The notes under the pieces are model-generated. The model saw only the letters and a program-made list of their open reading frames with translations, had not been told where the DNA came from and made no database searches. A stretch of 64,000 nt of DNA from Paenibacillus eucommiae (GTDB taxonomy: Bacteria > Bacillota > Bacilli > Paenibacillales > NBRC-103111), in contig NZ_JAGGLB010000006.1 of assembly GCF_017874215.1 (NCBI RefSeq), positions 62,001 through 126,000 of the forward strand, read 5' to 3'. Shown here in pieces: positions 34,434-43,848 of this stretch; the first letter of the stretch is position 1; each line of letters opens with the position of its first letter. The position numbers and the translations under genes were made by a program.

Positions 34434-36659
34434 ATGAAGAGGCAAGGCTATCACCGCTGGCTGCTGGCGTACCTCCCCATTTTTTTTATTATTATTGCAG
34501 TGCTTATCCTGATTTTTTTCCTGGCGATGAGCAGCTATTCGAGAAAACAGACGGTTATGGCCAATGAAGTTTTTGCCGGGCATATGATGCAGACGATTGA
34601 TGCTTCGCTGGAATATACGGATCAGATGATCGTCAAAGAGCTGATTACGGACGAAAAGCTAAGGCTTTTTTATGATACCAGGCAGCAGTTAAGCCCTTTT
34701 GATTATTACGAAATATCGCAAAGAATTAAAGATATTACGACGGCCTTCCCGCCGATCAAATCGATTTACTTATACAGGACTTCGGATCAGACCGTCTTGA
34801 CGACCAATACGATGGTACCGCTTGCCCAGTTTGGTGACCGCGCTTTTGTGGAGGCTGCTGTCCGGGAGGGAGGGCTGCCTTATGCCTGGACACCAAGCCG
34901 GATATATCTGGAGTTTGATAGAATCCAATATAAGATGAACGTCATAACCTTATCGAAGCAGGTTCCTCTTGGTTCTGGCAGCCAGGGGCTGCTTGTCGTT
35001 AATATGCTGACCAGTTCAATTCGCGATATGTTTCCTAATTTGTCCGAAATGAAAGATGTGTACGTTCAATTGTCCGATGCCAATGAAACTTTGTTGTTCG
35101 GAGAGCCTCTTCCTGCTGCCAGGCAGTTATCTGAGGTGAAATCTGCCTATACTGGATGGGTGATTAAATCTGGATTGAAAAATAAACAAGCGTATAGCCT
35201 TTTTGTGCTATTTTCTAATATATGGTTTAAATTTGGTTTATTTACGGTGCTGTCGGGCACTTTCTGGATGGTCTACATCGTTCGCCGCAACTACAGGCCT
35301 ATAGAAGCGATTAAGAATCGCGTTCAGCTTTACGCATCACAGACAAACAGCTTGCTTGGAAACAAAGGGATCGATGACGAATTTCACTTTATTAGCCACT
35401 CCATTGAAAACTTAATCGAAACTTCAAATAGCTATGAGCGACAATATAAAGAGAATTTGATTTTTCGCAAAAGATGGTTGTTTGACGCATTGATTGATGG
35501 GGAAAGTCCGGTCGATTTAGAGCAGTGGCAGCAGGAAATGGGGAGATTGGGGCTTTCTGAAGGGTTCGATCAGCTGGCTATTTCTGTGCTGGAAATTGAC
35601 CGGTATCCGGATTTCTCCACACATTATTCACATAGCGACCAACAACTGTTGAAATTCGCAGTCGGAAGCGTTATGAAGGAAATGGCCCCCAATCACTCCC
35701 TTTATATTTGGAATGAATGGGTCAGCCATTATCAAATGGGTATCTTGTTCACTTTAACCAAAGAGCATGAAGACAAGCAGCTGGCTGTCTATACATTCTG
35801 TGAAACTGTCCGCTGCTGGATCGGGGACAATCTTAAATTTACGGTATCTTTTGGCGTAGGGGGTCTTGTAAGTTCCATTTTGGAAGCTTCCCAATCGTAC
35901 CATAACGGCCTGGAGGCTTTGCAATATAAGCCGGTCTTGGGCATGAACCGCACGATTGGATTTTGGGAAATCAACCGGCTGCCGCAGGGACAGATTTATC
36001 ACCATTTGCCGAGTATCCGCTTGATGGCCCAGTATTACCGTTTGGGTGAAGAGGAATGGAAGCATTACTACAATGAGCTGCTGCATGGTTTAAAGACGGT
36101 CATTTCACCGCGTGATGAGATTATAAGCTTAATGAGCTATGTTATTTATACGATGCAGAAAGAAATGTCTTTGCTGCCAGTAGAGATGAACTCCAAATGG
36201 GAGCAGCAGGCGCTGCAGACATTAAACCAGGCGTTGAGCAGGTTTGACGTGCTGGATGAGCTTGAAGTTCAGTTTTATGAAATCTTGGATCAAGCTGCCA
36301 CGAGTATACATGCACTGCGGGAAAAAAGAGACAATCATACCTTGATTCATGAGGTTAGGCAGTATATCCGGGAAAATTATACGAATCAAGACTTGTCTCT
36401 AACCCATTTAAGCGATAAATTTCTGATTCAATCGAAAAACCTCAGCCGGATCTTTAAAGAAGAGTTCGGCGAAAATTTCGTCGATTACCTGACAACGATC
36501 CGAATGGAGCAGGCCAAGCTGCTGTTAGCCGAATATCCGGACAAGCCGGTTCAGGAGATTGCCCAGAGCGTGGGATATAACCACTCGATGTCATTTATCC
36601 GTGTTTTCAAAAAGCTGGAAGGCCTAACGCCTGGAGATTTCCGCAGAGAAATGTGTTAA
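34434..36659 (+). CDS. Membrane-bound AraC-family regulator (two-TM sensor)
   Basis: 741 residues. TM1 (LPIFFIIIAVLILIFFLAM) and TM2 (FGLFTVLSGTFWMVYIVRR, about residue 270) bracket an extracytoplasmic sensor domain. A cytoplasmic linker domain follows, and the C-terminal 100 residues are an AraC double helix-turn-helix (LSLTHLSDKFLIQSKNLSRI, QEIAQSVGYNHSMSFI). AAGGGGGGAGACC precedes ATG 34434. Proteins of this layout typically sit next to and control LplB/LplC-type transporters, here 0.9 kb downstream across composite repeat D. Confidence 0.9.
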   Translation: MKRQGYHRWLLAYLPIFFIIIAVLILIFFLAMSSYSRKQTVMANEVFAGHMMQTIDASLEYTDQMIVKELITDEKLRLFYDTRQQLSPFDYYEISQRIKDITTAFPPIKSIYLYRTSDQTVLTTNTMVPLAQFGDRAFVEAAVREGGLPYAWTPSRIYLEFDRIQYKMNVITLSKQVPLGSGSQGLLVVNMLTSSIRDMFPNLSEMKDVYVQLSDANETLLFGEPLPAARQLSEVKSAYTGWVIKSGLKNKQAYSLFVLFSNIWFKFGLFTVLSGTFWMVYIVRRNYRPIEAIKNRVQLYASQTNSLLGNKGIDDEFHFISHSIENLIETSNSYERQYKENLIFRKRWLFDALIDGESPVDLEQWQQEMGRLGLSEGFDQLAISVLEIDRYPDFSTHYSHSDQQLLKFAVGSVMKEMAPNHSLYIWNEWVSHYQMGILFTLTKEHEDKQLAVYTFCETVRCWIGDNLKFTVSFGVGGLVSSILEASQSYHNGLEALQYKPVLGMNRTIGFWEINRLPQGQIYHHLPSIRLMAQYYRLGEEEWKHYYNELLHGLKTVISPRDEIISLMSYVIYTMQKEMSLLPVEMNSKWEQQALQTLNQALSRFDVLDELEVQFYEILDQAATSIHALREKRDNHTLIHEVRQYIRENYTNQDLSLTHLSDKFLIQSKNLSRIFKEEFGENFVDYLTTIRMEQAKLLLAEYPDKPVQEIAQSVGYNHSMSFIRVFKKLEGLTPGDFRREMC

Positions 36660-36855
36660 TTGAGAAAAAGGTATACGAGCTGCATGTCTAGCGGGAAAAA
36701 CATGCTCCTCAGGGGTCAAGGTAATTTGTCAATAGTCCCGCAAGGCGTTTTTTAAGATAAAAAAGTTTAAGTGCTTTACAGTGATAAAGCATAGAAGAGG
36801 GAAGAGCATATCCCGAAGCAGTCCGCCCTCGGCCCTCCGCCGAAACGAGCGTGTG

Positions 36856-37049
36856 CTTGATTTAATGATGTTTTTCATCGTTAAATCAAGTGTTCCGGGT
36901 CAGTCCGTTACGTTAATGATGTTTTTCATCGTTAAAAGAGGAGGAGTGGCCTCTTTGGGTGGTTGAAAGGGATTTTAACGATGATTTTCATCGTTAAAGT
37001 AAGGATGTGGACCGGACCTTGGCTTTTAATGATGAAAAACATCGTTAAA
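36856..37049 (+). repeat. Hairpin array D (four units)
   Basis: Units at 36856-36890 (arms extended to CTTGATTTAATGATG and CATCGTTAAATCAAG), 36913-36935, 36974-36998 (loop ATTTT) and 37025-37049 (loop AAAAA). In three units the left arm has AATGATG instead of AACGATG, giving a G-U pair in RNA. The stretch 36660-37541 is non-coding: a possible weak terminator near 36691-36741, this array, core D and a short leader. Confidence 0.92.
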
Positions 37050-37059
37050 GTAGCAGATC

Positions 37060-37405
37060 CTCTCGGTTGTGGGCGCTGGCGGGACTGTTCTTCAGTCCCA
37101 GCGGCTTGGTCCGCGGGCCGCGGGGAAATCTCCTCTAACCCAGAGAAAAACCCTTGCTGGTTGTCCGTTTGAGCTTGGTGTTCGTGGTGTTCTTACGATT
37201 TGTACGATTGCAGCTGAGAAGAGGGAATGGCGTGGTCGGAAGAACGGAAGCGTCCGCCTTTAAAGATTTGTTCCTACCTCCTCATCCATTCCATTCAAGG
37301 GGAACAAATCTTTAACAGTGGCTGGAGCCCACAGTCATTCCCTCCACGAACCACCAACATGACGAGTACGCTCCTCAAAAGACGCCCAAGAAGGGCGTTT
37401 TTCTT
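37060..37405 (+). repeat. Composite repeat D, linker and structured core
   Basis: Linker with CAGCGGCTTGGTCCGCGGG, then four 9-bp units from 37180. The core is 37221-37345 (left arm GAGGGAATGGCGTGG, one base shorter; right arm CCCACAGTCATTCCCTC). An intact terminator follows: ACGCCC (37382-37387), GGGCGT (37393-37398), then TTTTTCTT. This is the only copy between two plus-strand genes rather than convergent ones, 140 bp before the permease start. Confidence 0.87.
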
Positions 37406-37541
37406 ATGTGCACGATTTTGGTAGATGGCTGGAATCATGTATATTGCCGCTCAGGCTGTTCTATTCTATAGTCGTTGCAAGGGTTGCCTTCCGTATAGAA
37501 AGGCCGGCCGGAGAAAAGACAGAATAGGAGGCATATCGCTA

Positions 37542-38465
37542 TTGCACACAAAGAAAGGGTACGCAAGGCTGAACACTCGGAGGTTTAAGCAAAACAGGAT
37601 TTTATTCACTATGTTTATACCGGTTCTTTTATTTTTTATTATTTTTAAGTATATTCCTATGCTTGGAACTGTTATTGCTTTTAAAGACTACAACTTTGTA
37701 GACGGTATTTTTCATAGTCCTTGGGCTGGAATGAAATATTTTGTTCAATTGTTCGATCAGCATCAGACCTTACAGATTATCCGCAACACCTTAATGCTAG
37801 GGGCTCTTACGATTTTTGTGGGCTTCCCGTTTCCGGTTATCCTCGCGATATTGTTGAATGAAGTCAGGAAAATGTGGTTTAAGAAAACTGTCCAGACCTT
37901 GGTCTACATGCCATATTTCTTCTCATGGGTTATCGTCGGCGGAATTGTTCTCACTTTGTTTTCCCAGGACTCAGGATTTATCAATCACTTCATCCGTCAG
38001 ACGGGAGGAGAGATCTATCCTTTTCTTTACAAGCCTCTGTCTTGGATCTCGATTTTCTTAGGCTCGGGAATTTGGAAGGAAACGGGGTTTAACGCCATTA
38101 TTTATATGGCTGCGCTCACGACGATTGATCCCAGCCGATATGAAGCCGCTTGCATCGATGGAGCGAATAAATGGAGACAAATTTGGCACGTCACCTTGCC
38201 TGGCATTCGTTCAACCATCGTATTGATGCTTATTATTTCCACAGGCTCTGTGATGGAGGTCAGCTTTGACAAGGTGTATGTCCTGCAGAATAGTATCGTG
38301 TCGGATGTATCCGAAGTGATCAGCACCTATATTTACCGGGTGGGTATGCAAGGCGGGCAGTTTAGTCTGACAACGGCAATGGGCTTGTTCGAATCCGTAG
38401 TTGCTTTTATTTTAGTTCTGACAGCCAATGGGATCGCCCGGAAATTTGACCAGGGACTATGGTAG
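37542..38465 (+). CDS. LplB-type ABC transporter permease
   Basis: 307 residues, six membrane helices (ILFTMFIPVLLFFIIFKYIP), EAA loop YEAACIDGANKWRQIWHVTL. I place the start at TTG 37542, which follows AGGAGG (37526-37531) and gives the usual short LplB N-terminus. An in-frame ATG at 37425 would add 39 residues beginning at the edge of repeat D. It forms a transporter with the next two genes. Confidence 0.9.
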   Translation: MHTKKGYARLNTRRFKQNRILFTMFIPVLLFFIIFKYIPMLGTVIAFKDYNFVDGIFHSPWAGMKYFVQLFDQHQTLQIIRNTLMLGALTIFVGFPFPVILAILLNEVRKMWFKKTVQTLVYMPYFFSWVIVGGIVLTLFSQDSGFINHFIRQTGGEIYPFLYKPLSWISIFLGSGIWKETGFNAIIYMAALTTIDPSRYEAACIDGANKWRQIWHVTLPGIRSTIVLMLIISTGSVMEVSFDKVYVLQNSIVSDVSEVISTYIYRVGMQGGQFSLTTAMGLFESVVAFILVLTANGIARKFDQGLW

Positions 38466-38477
38466 GAGGAGCTAATC

Positions 38478-39353
38478 ATGAAGGATGCATTAGATGAAAA
38501 ATGGTTTCGAGGTATCGCGTACCTGCTTCTGGCAGCGACAGCATTAAGCTGCTTGCTCCCTATGCTGCACATTATTTCTTTAAGCTTAAGCGATCAGCAG
38601 TCTGTTGTTTCGGGAAGGGTTGCTTTCTGGCCCCAGGGGTGGTCGATGGAATCCTACCGCATGTTATTTCACGGTACACGCATTCTGCCGGCCTTTGCCA
38701 ACAGTCTCGTGATTACCTTTGGCGGTATTTTGCTGAGCATGGTGTTTACCATTTTTGCCGCTTACCCGTTATCCCGCAAGACCATGTATGCCCGCAGAAC
38801 GTTTACGCTGATTATTGTGTTTACGATGATTTTCAATGGTGGAATGATTCCGACCTTTCTGGTTGTGAAAGCATTGGGGCTGCTCGATTCCTATGGGGCG
38901 ATCTGGTTTCCTTCACTTGTCAGTGCTTTTAATATGCTAATCATGAAAAATTATTTTGAGCAGATTCCGGAAGAGATGGAGGAGGCCGCAAAAATCGATG
39001 GGTGCGGAGAATGGCGCTTTTTGACCCAAATTTTGCTGCGTGTCTCACTGCCTGTAATCGCCATGGTCACCTTATTTTATGCGATTTTGTATTGGAACTC
39101 GTTTTTCGTGGTTCTGATTTATATCCAGGATACGGAGAAATACAATTTGGCGGTGCTTGTACAGCAGATGCTGCAAAGTCAATCCGTGCTTCAGGAAATG
39201 AATAATCTTAGGCCGGAAGATCAGATGGCGACTACGCCTGAGGGGATAAGGTCGGCGGGAATTATGGTTATGGTGATTCCGATGCTGCTGGTGTACCCGT
39301 TTTTGCAGAAATATTTTATCAAGGGAATTATGATAGGTGCTATTAAAGGCTGA
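38478..39353 (+). CDS. LplC/YtcP-type ABC transporter permease
   Basis: 291 residues, six membrane helices, EAA loop MEEAAKIDGCGEWRFLTQIL, and C-terminal QKYFIKGIMIGAIKG. TAGGAGGAGC precedes ATG 38478, 12 bp after the preceding stop. Partner of the LplB-type permease; the pair is typically fed by a large lipoprotein, here the next gene. Confidence 0.92.
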   Translation: MKDALDEKWFRGIAYLLLAATALSCLLPMLHIISLSLSDQQSVVSGRVAFWPQGWSMESYRMLFHGTRILPAFANSLVITFGGILLSMVFTIFAAYPLSRKTMYARRTFTLIIVFTMIFNGGMIPTFLVVKALGLLDSYGAIWFPSLVSAFNMLIMKNYFEQIPEEMEEAAKIDGCGEWRFLTQILLRVSLPVIAMVTLFYAILYWNSFFVVLIYIQDTEKYNLAVLVQQMLQSQSVLQEMNNLRPEDQMATTPEGIRSAGIMVMVIPMLLVYPFLQKYFIKGIMIGAIKG

Positions 39354-39434
39354 GGTTGAAAGGTTTGAAGCATGTATCCGGGCAGATTGATGTTCGGTGG
39401 CATGTTCAAATAAATGATGCTGGAGGGATTACAA

Positions 39435-41087
39435 ATGATGCGAAAAGAAATGAGAAGAGGGTTAGCATTGGCTGTGGCGCTTGTTCTGCTGCTTAGTATC
39501 GTGCTGGCAGGCTGCGGTAAAAGCGATGGCGGGAGCCAGGAGCCTAATGGGGAAAAGAAGGATGCTGGAGCTGAAAAGAAAGAAGAAATTACGGTATCCA
39601 TCTACGATCGCGGCAACATACCGGCGGAGGAGGGGACACCAGTCAAAAACCGCTGGACCGACTGGATCAATGAAAACGCCCCGGTAAAAGTAAATTTTGT
39701 GGCAATTCCGCGCTGGGAGGAGGACCAGAAATACAATACGCTGCTGGCTTCCGGCAACGTTCCGGATTTAATTATGAACTGGTCTCCCAAGCTGCGCAGC
39801 AGGCTGTATGGACAAAATATGTTATTGCCTTTGGATGAATGGATCGAGAAACACAGCCCGGCATATAAGAAAGTGCTGGAGCAATATCCGGCTATGAAAA
39901 CGCTGGGGACAAGAGACGACGGAAAGCTGTATCAGTTGGGCGGCGTTGCCAAAATGGAGCCATCTTTAGCCATGTGGATTCGTGCAGACTGGTTAAAGAA
40001 GCTGAACCTGGAAGTGCCGGCTACTACGGAGGAGTTGTTTGCCGTCATGAAGGCATTTGCAGAGCAGGACCCCGATGGCAACAATAAAAAGGATACGTAT
40101 GGGGCTCATTTGAGCTTCGTTGGCGGCAAGATTATTGAGAATATGTTTGGCGCGGACAACGCTGTCGGCTGGTACCTCAACAATGGAGCCTATATCCATG
40201 ACTGGGACCGGACTGCAGCAGCTGCTGCCTATAAGAAACGTATGTATGATGCGGGTCTGGTCGACAAGGATTTCCTCACCGACCAGAATGGGGAAAAGGC
40301 GCAGCAGGATTTCGTAAACGGCCGTTTGGGCGTATACGGTGTGCTTGGAGTGGCGCAGCCCAGAGGCTTCCAGATATTCGAAACCTTGAAGAACAACAAT
40401 CCGAATGCGGAAATAATTGCAATTCCTTTGCCGAAAAGCGAGTTCGGCCAGTTCAGTCCTGAAGTGTCGCCGCCTTACTCTATATCTGCTGTTGTTAACA
40501 AACAGGCCAAAAATCCGGAAGCTGTAATGAAATATATCGATTTTCTGCTGCAGGATTCGACCCAGAGAACTTTAAAGTACGGTCTGGAAGACGTACATTG
40601 GAAAGCGGATGCGAATGGATGTCCTGCGCCTATCGATGTGGAGAAGAACAGCAAGGAGCTGAGCTGGAATTTTGATTTATCCATGCTGGCACAGCCCATC
40701 TCGGAAGGAGACTGCCTGGACTATGCGGCAACCCAGCTAAATCCCGAGAAGCCTCTCGAGAAGGCGTATATAGAAATCGTCAAGCAGGCGAGAGAGGTAT
40801 ATTTATCACCGGAACGCCCGATTCAACAGGATATCGATTTGAGTACCTCGCCCGAATTGCCGCAGGATCTGACGCTGAATAAAGAAACAGCTCTTAAAGC
40901 GGCTCAGGATATATTCGCTAAATCGATTGTCGGCGGAGCCGCGTATCCGATCGATAAGGCCTTGACAGACGCCAAAGCGGTCTGGGAAAAAGGTGGCGGC
41001 ATTCAGGTAGATGAAGCTACCGCCGAGTGGTATGCCAAGAATAAAGAGAATATTTTGCTGACTAAAGATTATTACGATAAAAAATAG
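39435..41087 (+). CDS. LplA-type extracellular solute-binding lipoprotein
   Basis: 550 residues, the long form typical of LplA-like proteins. Lipobox LSIVLAGC near residue 27, followed by an acidic/Lys linker and the binding fold (WTDWINENAPVKVNFVAIPR, LYQLGGVAKMEPSLAMWIRA). ATG 39435 is 7 bp after GGAGGG; ATG 39414 lacks a site. It captures an oligosaccharide or polyuronide fragment for the two permeases; substrate not determinable. Confidence 0.9.
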   Translation: MMRKEMRRGLALAVALVLLLSIVLAGCGKSDGGSQEPNGEKKDAGAEKKEEITVSIYDRGNIPAEEGTPVKNRWTDWINENAPVKVNFVAIPRWEEDQKYNTLLASGNVPDLIMNWSPKLRSRLYGQNMLLPLDEWIEKHSPAYKKVLEQYPAMKTLGTRDDGKLYQLGGVAKMEPSLAMWIRADWLKKLNLEVPATTEELFAVMKAFAEQDPDGNNKKDTYGAHLSFVGGKIIENMFGADNAVGWYLNNGAYIHDWDRTAAAAAYKKRMYDAGLVDKDFLTDQNGEKAQQDFVNGRLGVYGVLGVAQPRGFQIFETLKNNNPNAEIIAIPLPKSEFGQFSPEVSPPYSISAVVNKQAKNPEAVMKYIDFLLQDSTQRTLKYGLEDVHWKADANGCPAPIDVEKNSKELSWNFDLSMLAQPISEGDCLDYAATQLNPEKPLEKAYIEIVKQAREVYLSPERPIQQDIDLSTSPELPQDLTLNKETALKAAQDIFAKSIVGGAAYPIDKALTDAKAVWEKGGGIQVDEATAEWYAKNKENILLTKDYYDKK

Positions 41088-41098
41088 TAACAGGCCGT

Positions 41099-41129
41099 GC
41101 TATCCATAGAAGCTTATTCTATGGATAGC
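41099..41129. terminator. Perfect 13-bp stem-loop after the lipoprotein gene
   Basis: GCTATCCATAGAA (41099-41111) and TTCTATGGATAGC (41117-41129) are exact complements with a 5-base loop, 12 bp after the stop. No T run follows, so it may stabilise the mRNA 3' end rather than terminate alone. Confidence 0.7.
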
Positions 41130-41187
41130 TGGTGTTAGTGGAAGTGTGAGTGGAAGTGCCATCCCGCAAGCATAAATGCTCTGTTCC

Positions 41188-41217
41188 GTGACGAAGGTCA
41201 CAAGCTTGTAGTATAAT
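41188..41217 (+). promoter_or_regulatory. Predicted promoter of the RidA-like gene
   Basis: TATAAT at 41212-41217 with GTGACG (41188-41193) 18 bp upstream. The -35 lies in a small palindrome GTGAC GAAG GTCAC, a possible operator. Confidence 0.5.
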
Positions 41218-41273
41218 GAAAAAGATGAAGTGAAACAAGCTTCAAAAACAGCAGTAGAGCGGAGGAAATCAAA

Positions 41274-41741
41274 TTGAATCGTGAAGTATACGAGAAATTT
41301 AAAGAAGAATTAGGCTTTAAGCCAGCGCCGGGAACGAAGGCGCCAGGTCCTATGGTGAGTGTTAAGGTTAGTGGTAACATTGCTTACGTATCGGGGCATG
41401 TTGCATTTTCCAGCGGCGAACTGCAGTATAAAGGACGCATCGGAGCCGATGTCTCCATTGAGGATGGCAAAAAGTCAGCTGCTTTGTCCGTAATTAACTG
41501 TCTGGATTCCTTAGACAGCGTTGTTGGTTTGGACAATATCGATACTATTCTTAAAGTAACTGGATATTTGAGCTGTGCCGAGGATGTAACTGAGCATCCG
41601 TCGATTATGAATGCAGCCAGTGACGTACTGTTTGGTGTGTTCGGCGATGATGGCCGTCATGCCCGTGCTGCGCTAGGTATTCATACGCTTCCACTTGGAG
41701 CATCAACTGAAGTTGAACTGATTGTACAGCTTAAATCATAA
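41274..41741 (+). CDS. RidA-family protein (longer YjgF subfamily)
   Basis: 155 residues. The C-terminal RidA signature is present (HARAALGIHTLPLGASTEVE with the conserved Arg), but the protein is about 30 residues longer than RidA proper, matching the YjgF-like subgroup of about 150 residues. Start TTG 41274 follows CGGAGG. It is probably a stand-alone gene with its own promoter and a strong terminator. Biochemical role uncertain; possibly imine hydrolysis. Confidence 0.87.
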   Translation: MNREVYEKFKEELGFKPAPGTKAPGPMVSVKVSGNIAYVSGHVAFSSGELQYKGRIGADVSIEDGKKSAALSVINCLDSLDSVVGLDNIDTILKVTGYLSCAEDVTEHPSIMNAASDVLFGVFGDDGRHARAALGIHTLPLGASTEVELIVQLKS

Positions 41742-41785
41742 TACTTAGTTAAGAGCTGAGTTTAGTTCCCGATGAGGGACAACAC

Positions 41786-41847
41786 ATAAAACAATAAAAC
41801 TGACATTCGAACTGGCGACATTTTGGATGTCAGTTTTATTGTTTTAT
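41786..41847. terminator. Bidirectional terminator with perfect 21-bp arms
   Basis: The left arm 41786-41806 (ATAAAACAATAAAACTGACA plus T) is exactly complementary to 41827-41847, with a 20-base loop. Being A-rich at the 5' side and T-rich at the 3' side, it would work on both strands. Confidence 0.88.
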
Positions 41848-41952
41848 AAGATGGCATTATCATCCCTTCACCTACTAGCTCAATTTCAAATGGTATAGCT
41901 TGGCAGCTGCAGCACAGGTCGGAATTAAGTCCAGCTAGTGGGGACAAGGCTC

Positions 41953-42140
41953 TTTAGTGATGAAAAACATCGTTAAATGGCCGGATTTCTGGAAGTTTTC
42001 TCTCTTAGTGATGAAAAACATCGTTAAAGAGCATAATCAAGCTCAGCTAGTGAAATTTCAAGCTATTTAGCGATGAAAAACATCATTAAAGTGCCAAACT
42101 CATGGAAACTTCCTCACTTAGTGATGAAAAACATCGTTAA
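41953..42140 (+). repeat. Stand-alone hairpin array G (four units)
   Basis: Units at 41953-41977, 42005-42027, 42066-42090 and 42118-42140. All have an A-rich loop (GATG, AAAAA, CATC), and three have TTAGTGATG on the left arm; spacing is 52, 61 and 52 bp. No structured core follows, unlike the other arrays. The non-coding stretch 41742-42484 also holds the terminator above and a 24-bp near-palindrome at 42196-42219 (TCCGCTTTTGCA, TGCAAAGGCGGA). Confidence 0.92.
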
Positions 42141-42484
42141 AAGACTTGAATAGATATAACTCGACAGAACGGAACTGCCCGTCGGCTTGGTACAGTCCGC
42201 TTTTGCATGCAAAGGCGGAAGTTAATCAGTCAGCACAATAAACACACCACGTATCACGCATCAGACAACACTTTCCACATATCACATAAGACACAAGACA
42301 CTAAAAGAGCTGCTTATTTTACAGAAATTTTCTCATTACTTTTCTTTCTATAGGAGATGCATTTTATTTGGTGCAGAGCCTTAAATTTACTGGCGGCAGT
42401 TGATATAATAGGAAGAAAAGCCGTCTGATTTTGATTAGACTTCAGGTTCAGTTGCTGGTGGCGGCGGATGGAGACTATAAGCTG

Positions 42485-43768
42485 ATGGAGATCAATTTGA
42501 ATTACAAGCCTGCGGCTGTTCAACTGCCTAAGGTGAGACGGGTAAGGCAGAAGCTTGAGCCGAATCCCTATGATGCTGCTGAAGTGCTGCTCAGCGAGCT
42601 GGCGAGCTGGTTGAAAAGCAACCCGCTGCCGTCTGGAGGCCGGGTCGCTATTGCGGCTGGAAGCCGCGGTATTAGCGGTATTTCGGAAATTGTGACAAAA
42701 GTTGCCGGGCTGCTGAAGGCGCATCATTTGCATCCATTTATTGTTCCGGCGATGGGGAGTCATGGTGGTGCTACAGCAGAAGGACAGCGCGAAGTGCTGG
42801 AGCATCTGGGCATTTCCGAGAGCATCTGCGGCGTGCCGGTCATCTCATCCATGGAGGTAGTTTGTCTTGGCACGTCACCTTCAGGTGTTCCCGTTTATAC
42901 CGATCGCCATGCGGTTGAAGCAGATGCTATTATTCCCATTAACCGGGTGAAGCTCCACACCGATTATCGCGGCCCCTTGGAAAGCGGCATTATGAAAATG
43001 CTCTCGATCGGGCTGGGCAAGCAAAAAGGGGCGAATTCGCTCCATCGCATGGGGACGGAGCATTTTTCCAGGCTGATTCCGGAGGTTGGCCAGTATGTGC
43101 TGGAGCATGCCCCGGTCTATTGTGGAATTGCCTTGATCGAAGATGCGCACCACCAGATCTGCCATGTTGAATTGCTCGCTCCAAAGGATATCCTATCAAG
43201 GGAGCCGCAACTGCTGCAGCTGGCGAAGCAAAAACAAGCGAAGCTGCCCTCAGCTTTATTGGATGTGCTTGTTGTTGGGGAAATTGGCAAAGACATCAAT
43301 GGGGATGGCATGGACCCAAACGTAACGGGTAGATTCGGTGTTCCCGGTTTAACAGGTGAATCTGTCGTTCAGAAGGTAGTTGTGCTTGATCTGTCAGAAC
43401 ATACAGAGGGTAATGCATGCGGAATTGGCTTGGCGGATATAACGACGGCAGCCACCGTGTCCAAAATTAATTTTGCCAAAACGTATATGAATGTCATAAC
43501 CGCGCTGGTAACCAACGGTGCAAGGCTGCCGCTTATTATGCAGGATGACCAGGATGCGATCATGGCAGCGGCACAGACCTGTTTGAATGTAGAGCCCGCT
43601 CAAATCCGCATGGCTATGATCCGTAATACGAACTGCCTCACGGACATATGGGTATCCGAGCCTTTGTGGAAGGATATGGAGCCAGAAGGTTTATGGGAAG
43701 CGCTGTCTTCTTCCGGGCAGATTCTTTTTGATCAGGATGGTCGTTTAATGACAGGCGTAATGAATTAG
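42485..43768 (+). CDS. LarA-like (DUF2088, nickel-dependent lactate racemase family) protein
   Basis: 427 residues. Motifs of the LarA fold are seen: PSGGRVAIAAGSRGI, PAMGSHGGATAEGQ (catalytic-His region) and INRVKLHTDYRGPLESG. LarA enzymes racemise or epimerise 2-hydroxy acids using a nickel pincer cofactor attached to Lys. Cofactor genes larB, larC and larE are not in this window. The start is uncertain: ATG 42485 follows GGATGGAG; a TTG at 42431 is also in frame. It is convergent with the sugar kinase gene. Confidence 0.8.
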   Translation: MEINLNYKPAAVQLPKVRRVRQKLEPNPYDAAEVLLSELASWLKSNPLPSGGRVAIAAGSRGISGISEIVTKVAGLLKAHHLHPFIVPAMGSHGGATAEGQREVLEHLGISESICGVPVISSMEVVCLGTSPSGVPVYTDRHAVEADAIIPINRVKLHTDYRGPLESGIMKMLSIGLGKQKGANSLHRMGTEHFSRLIPEVGQYVLEHAPVYCGIALIEDAHHQICHVELLAPKDILSREPQLLQLAKQKQAKLPSALLDVLVVGEIGKDINGDGMDPNVTGRFGVPGLTGESVVQKVVVLDLSEHTEGNACGIGLADITTAATVSKINFAKTYMNVITALVTNGARLPLIMQDDQDAIMAAAQTCLNVEPAQIRMAMIRNTNCLTDIWVSEPLWKDMEPEGLWEALSSSGQILFDQDGRLMTGVMN

Positions 43769-43797
43769 AATGATCAATGATAGAAGAGATAGAAGTA

Positions 43798-43825
43798 GGG
43801 CTGCCTTTTTAAGGCGGTCTTTTCT
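43798..43825. terminator. Terminator between convergent LarA-like and kinase genes
   Basis: GGCTGCCTT (43799-43807) and AAGGCGGTC (43811-43819) pair with G-U wobbles, followed by TTTTCTT. Confidence 0.7.
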
Positions 43826-43848
43826 TCGTGATTCATCCCAAAATCTAT

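Noticed and set aside
36781..37424. Several 60-70 codon frames across repeat D
   Set aside because: They run through hairpins and the structured core and differ among repeat copies.
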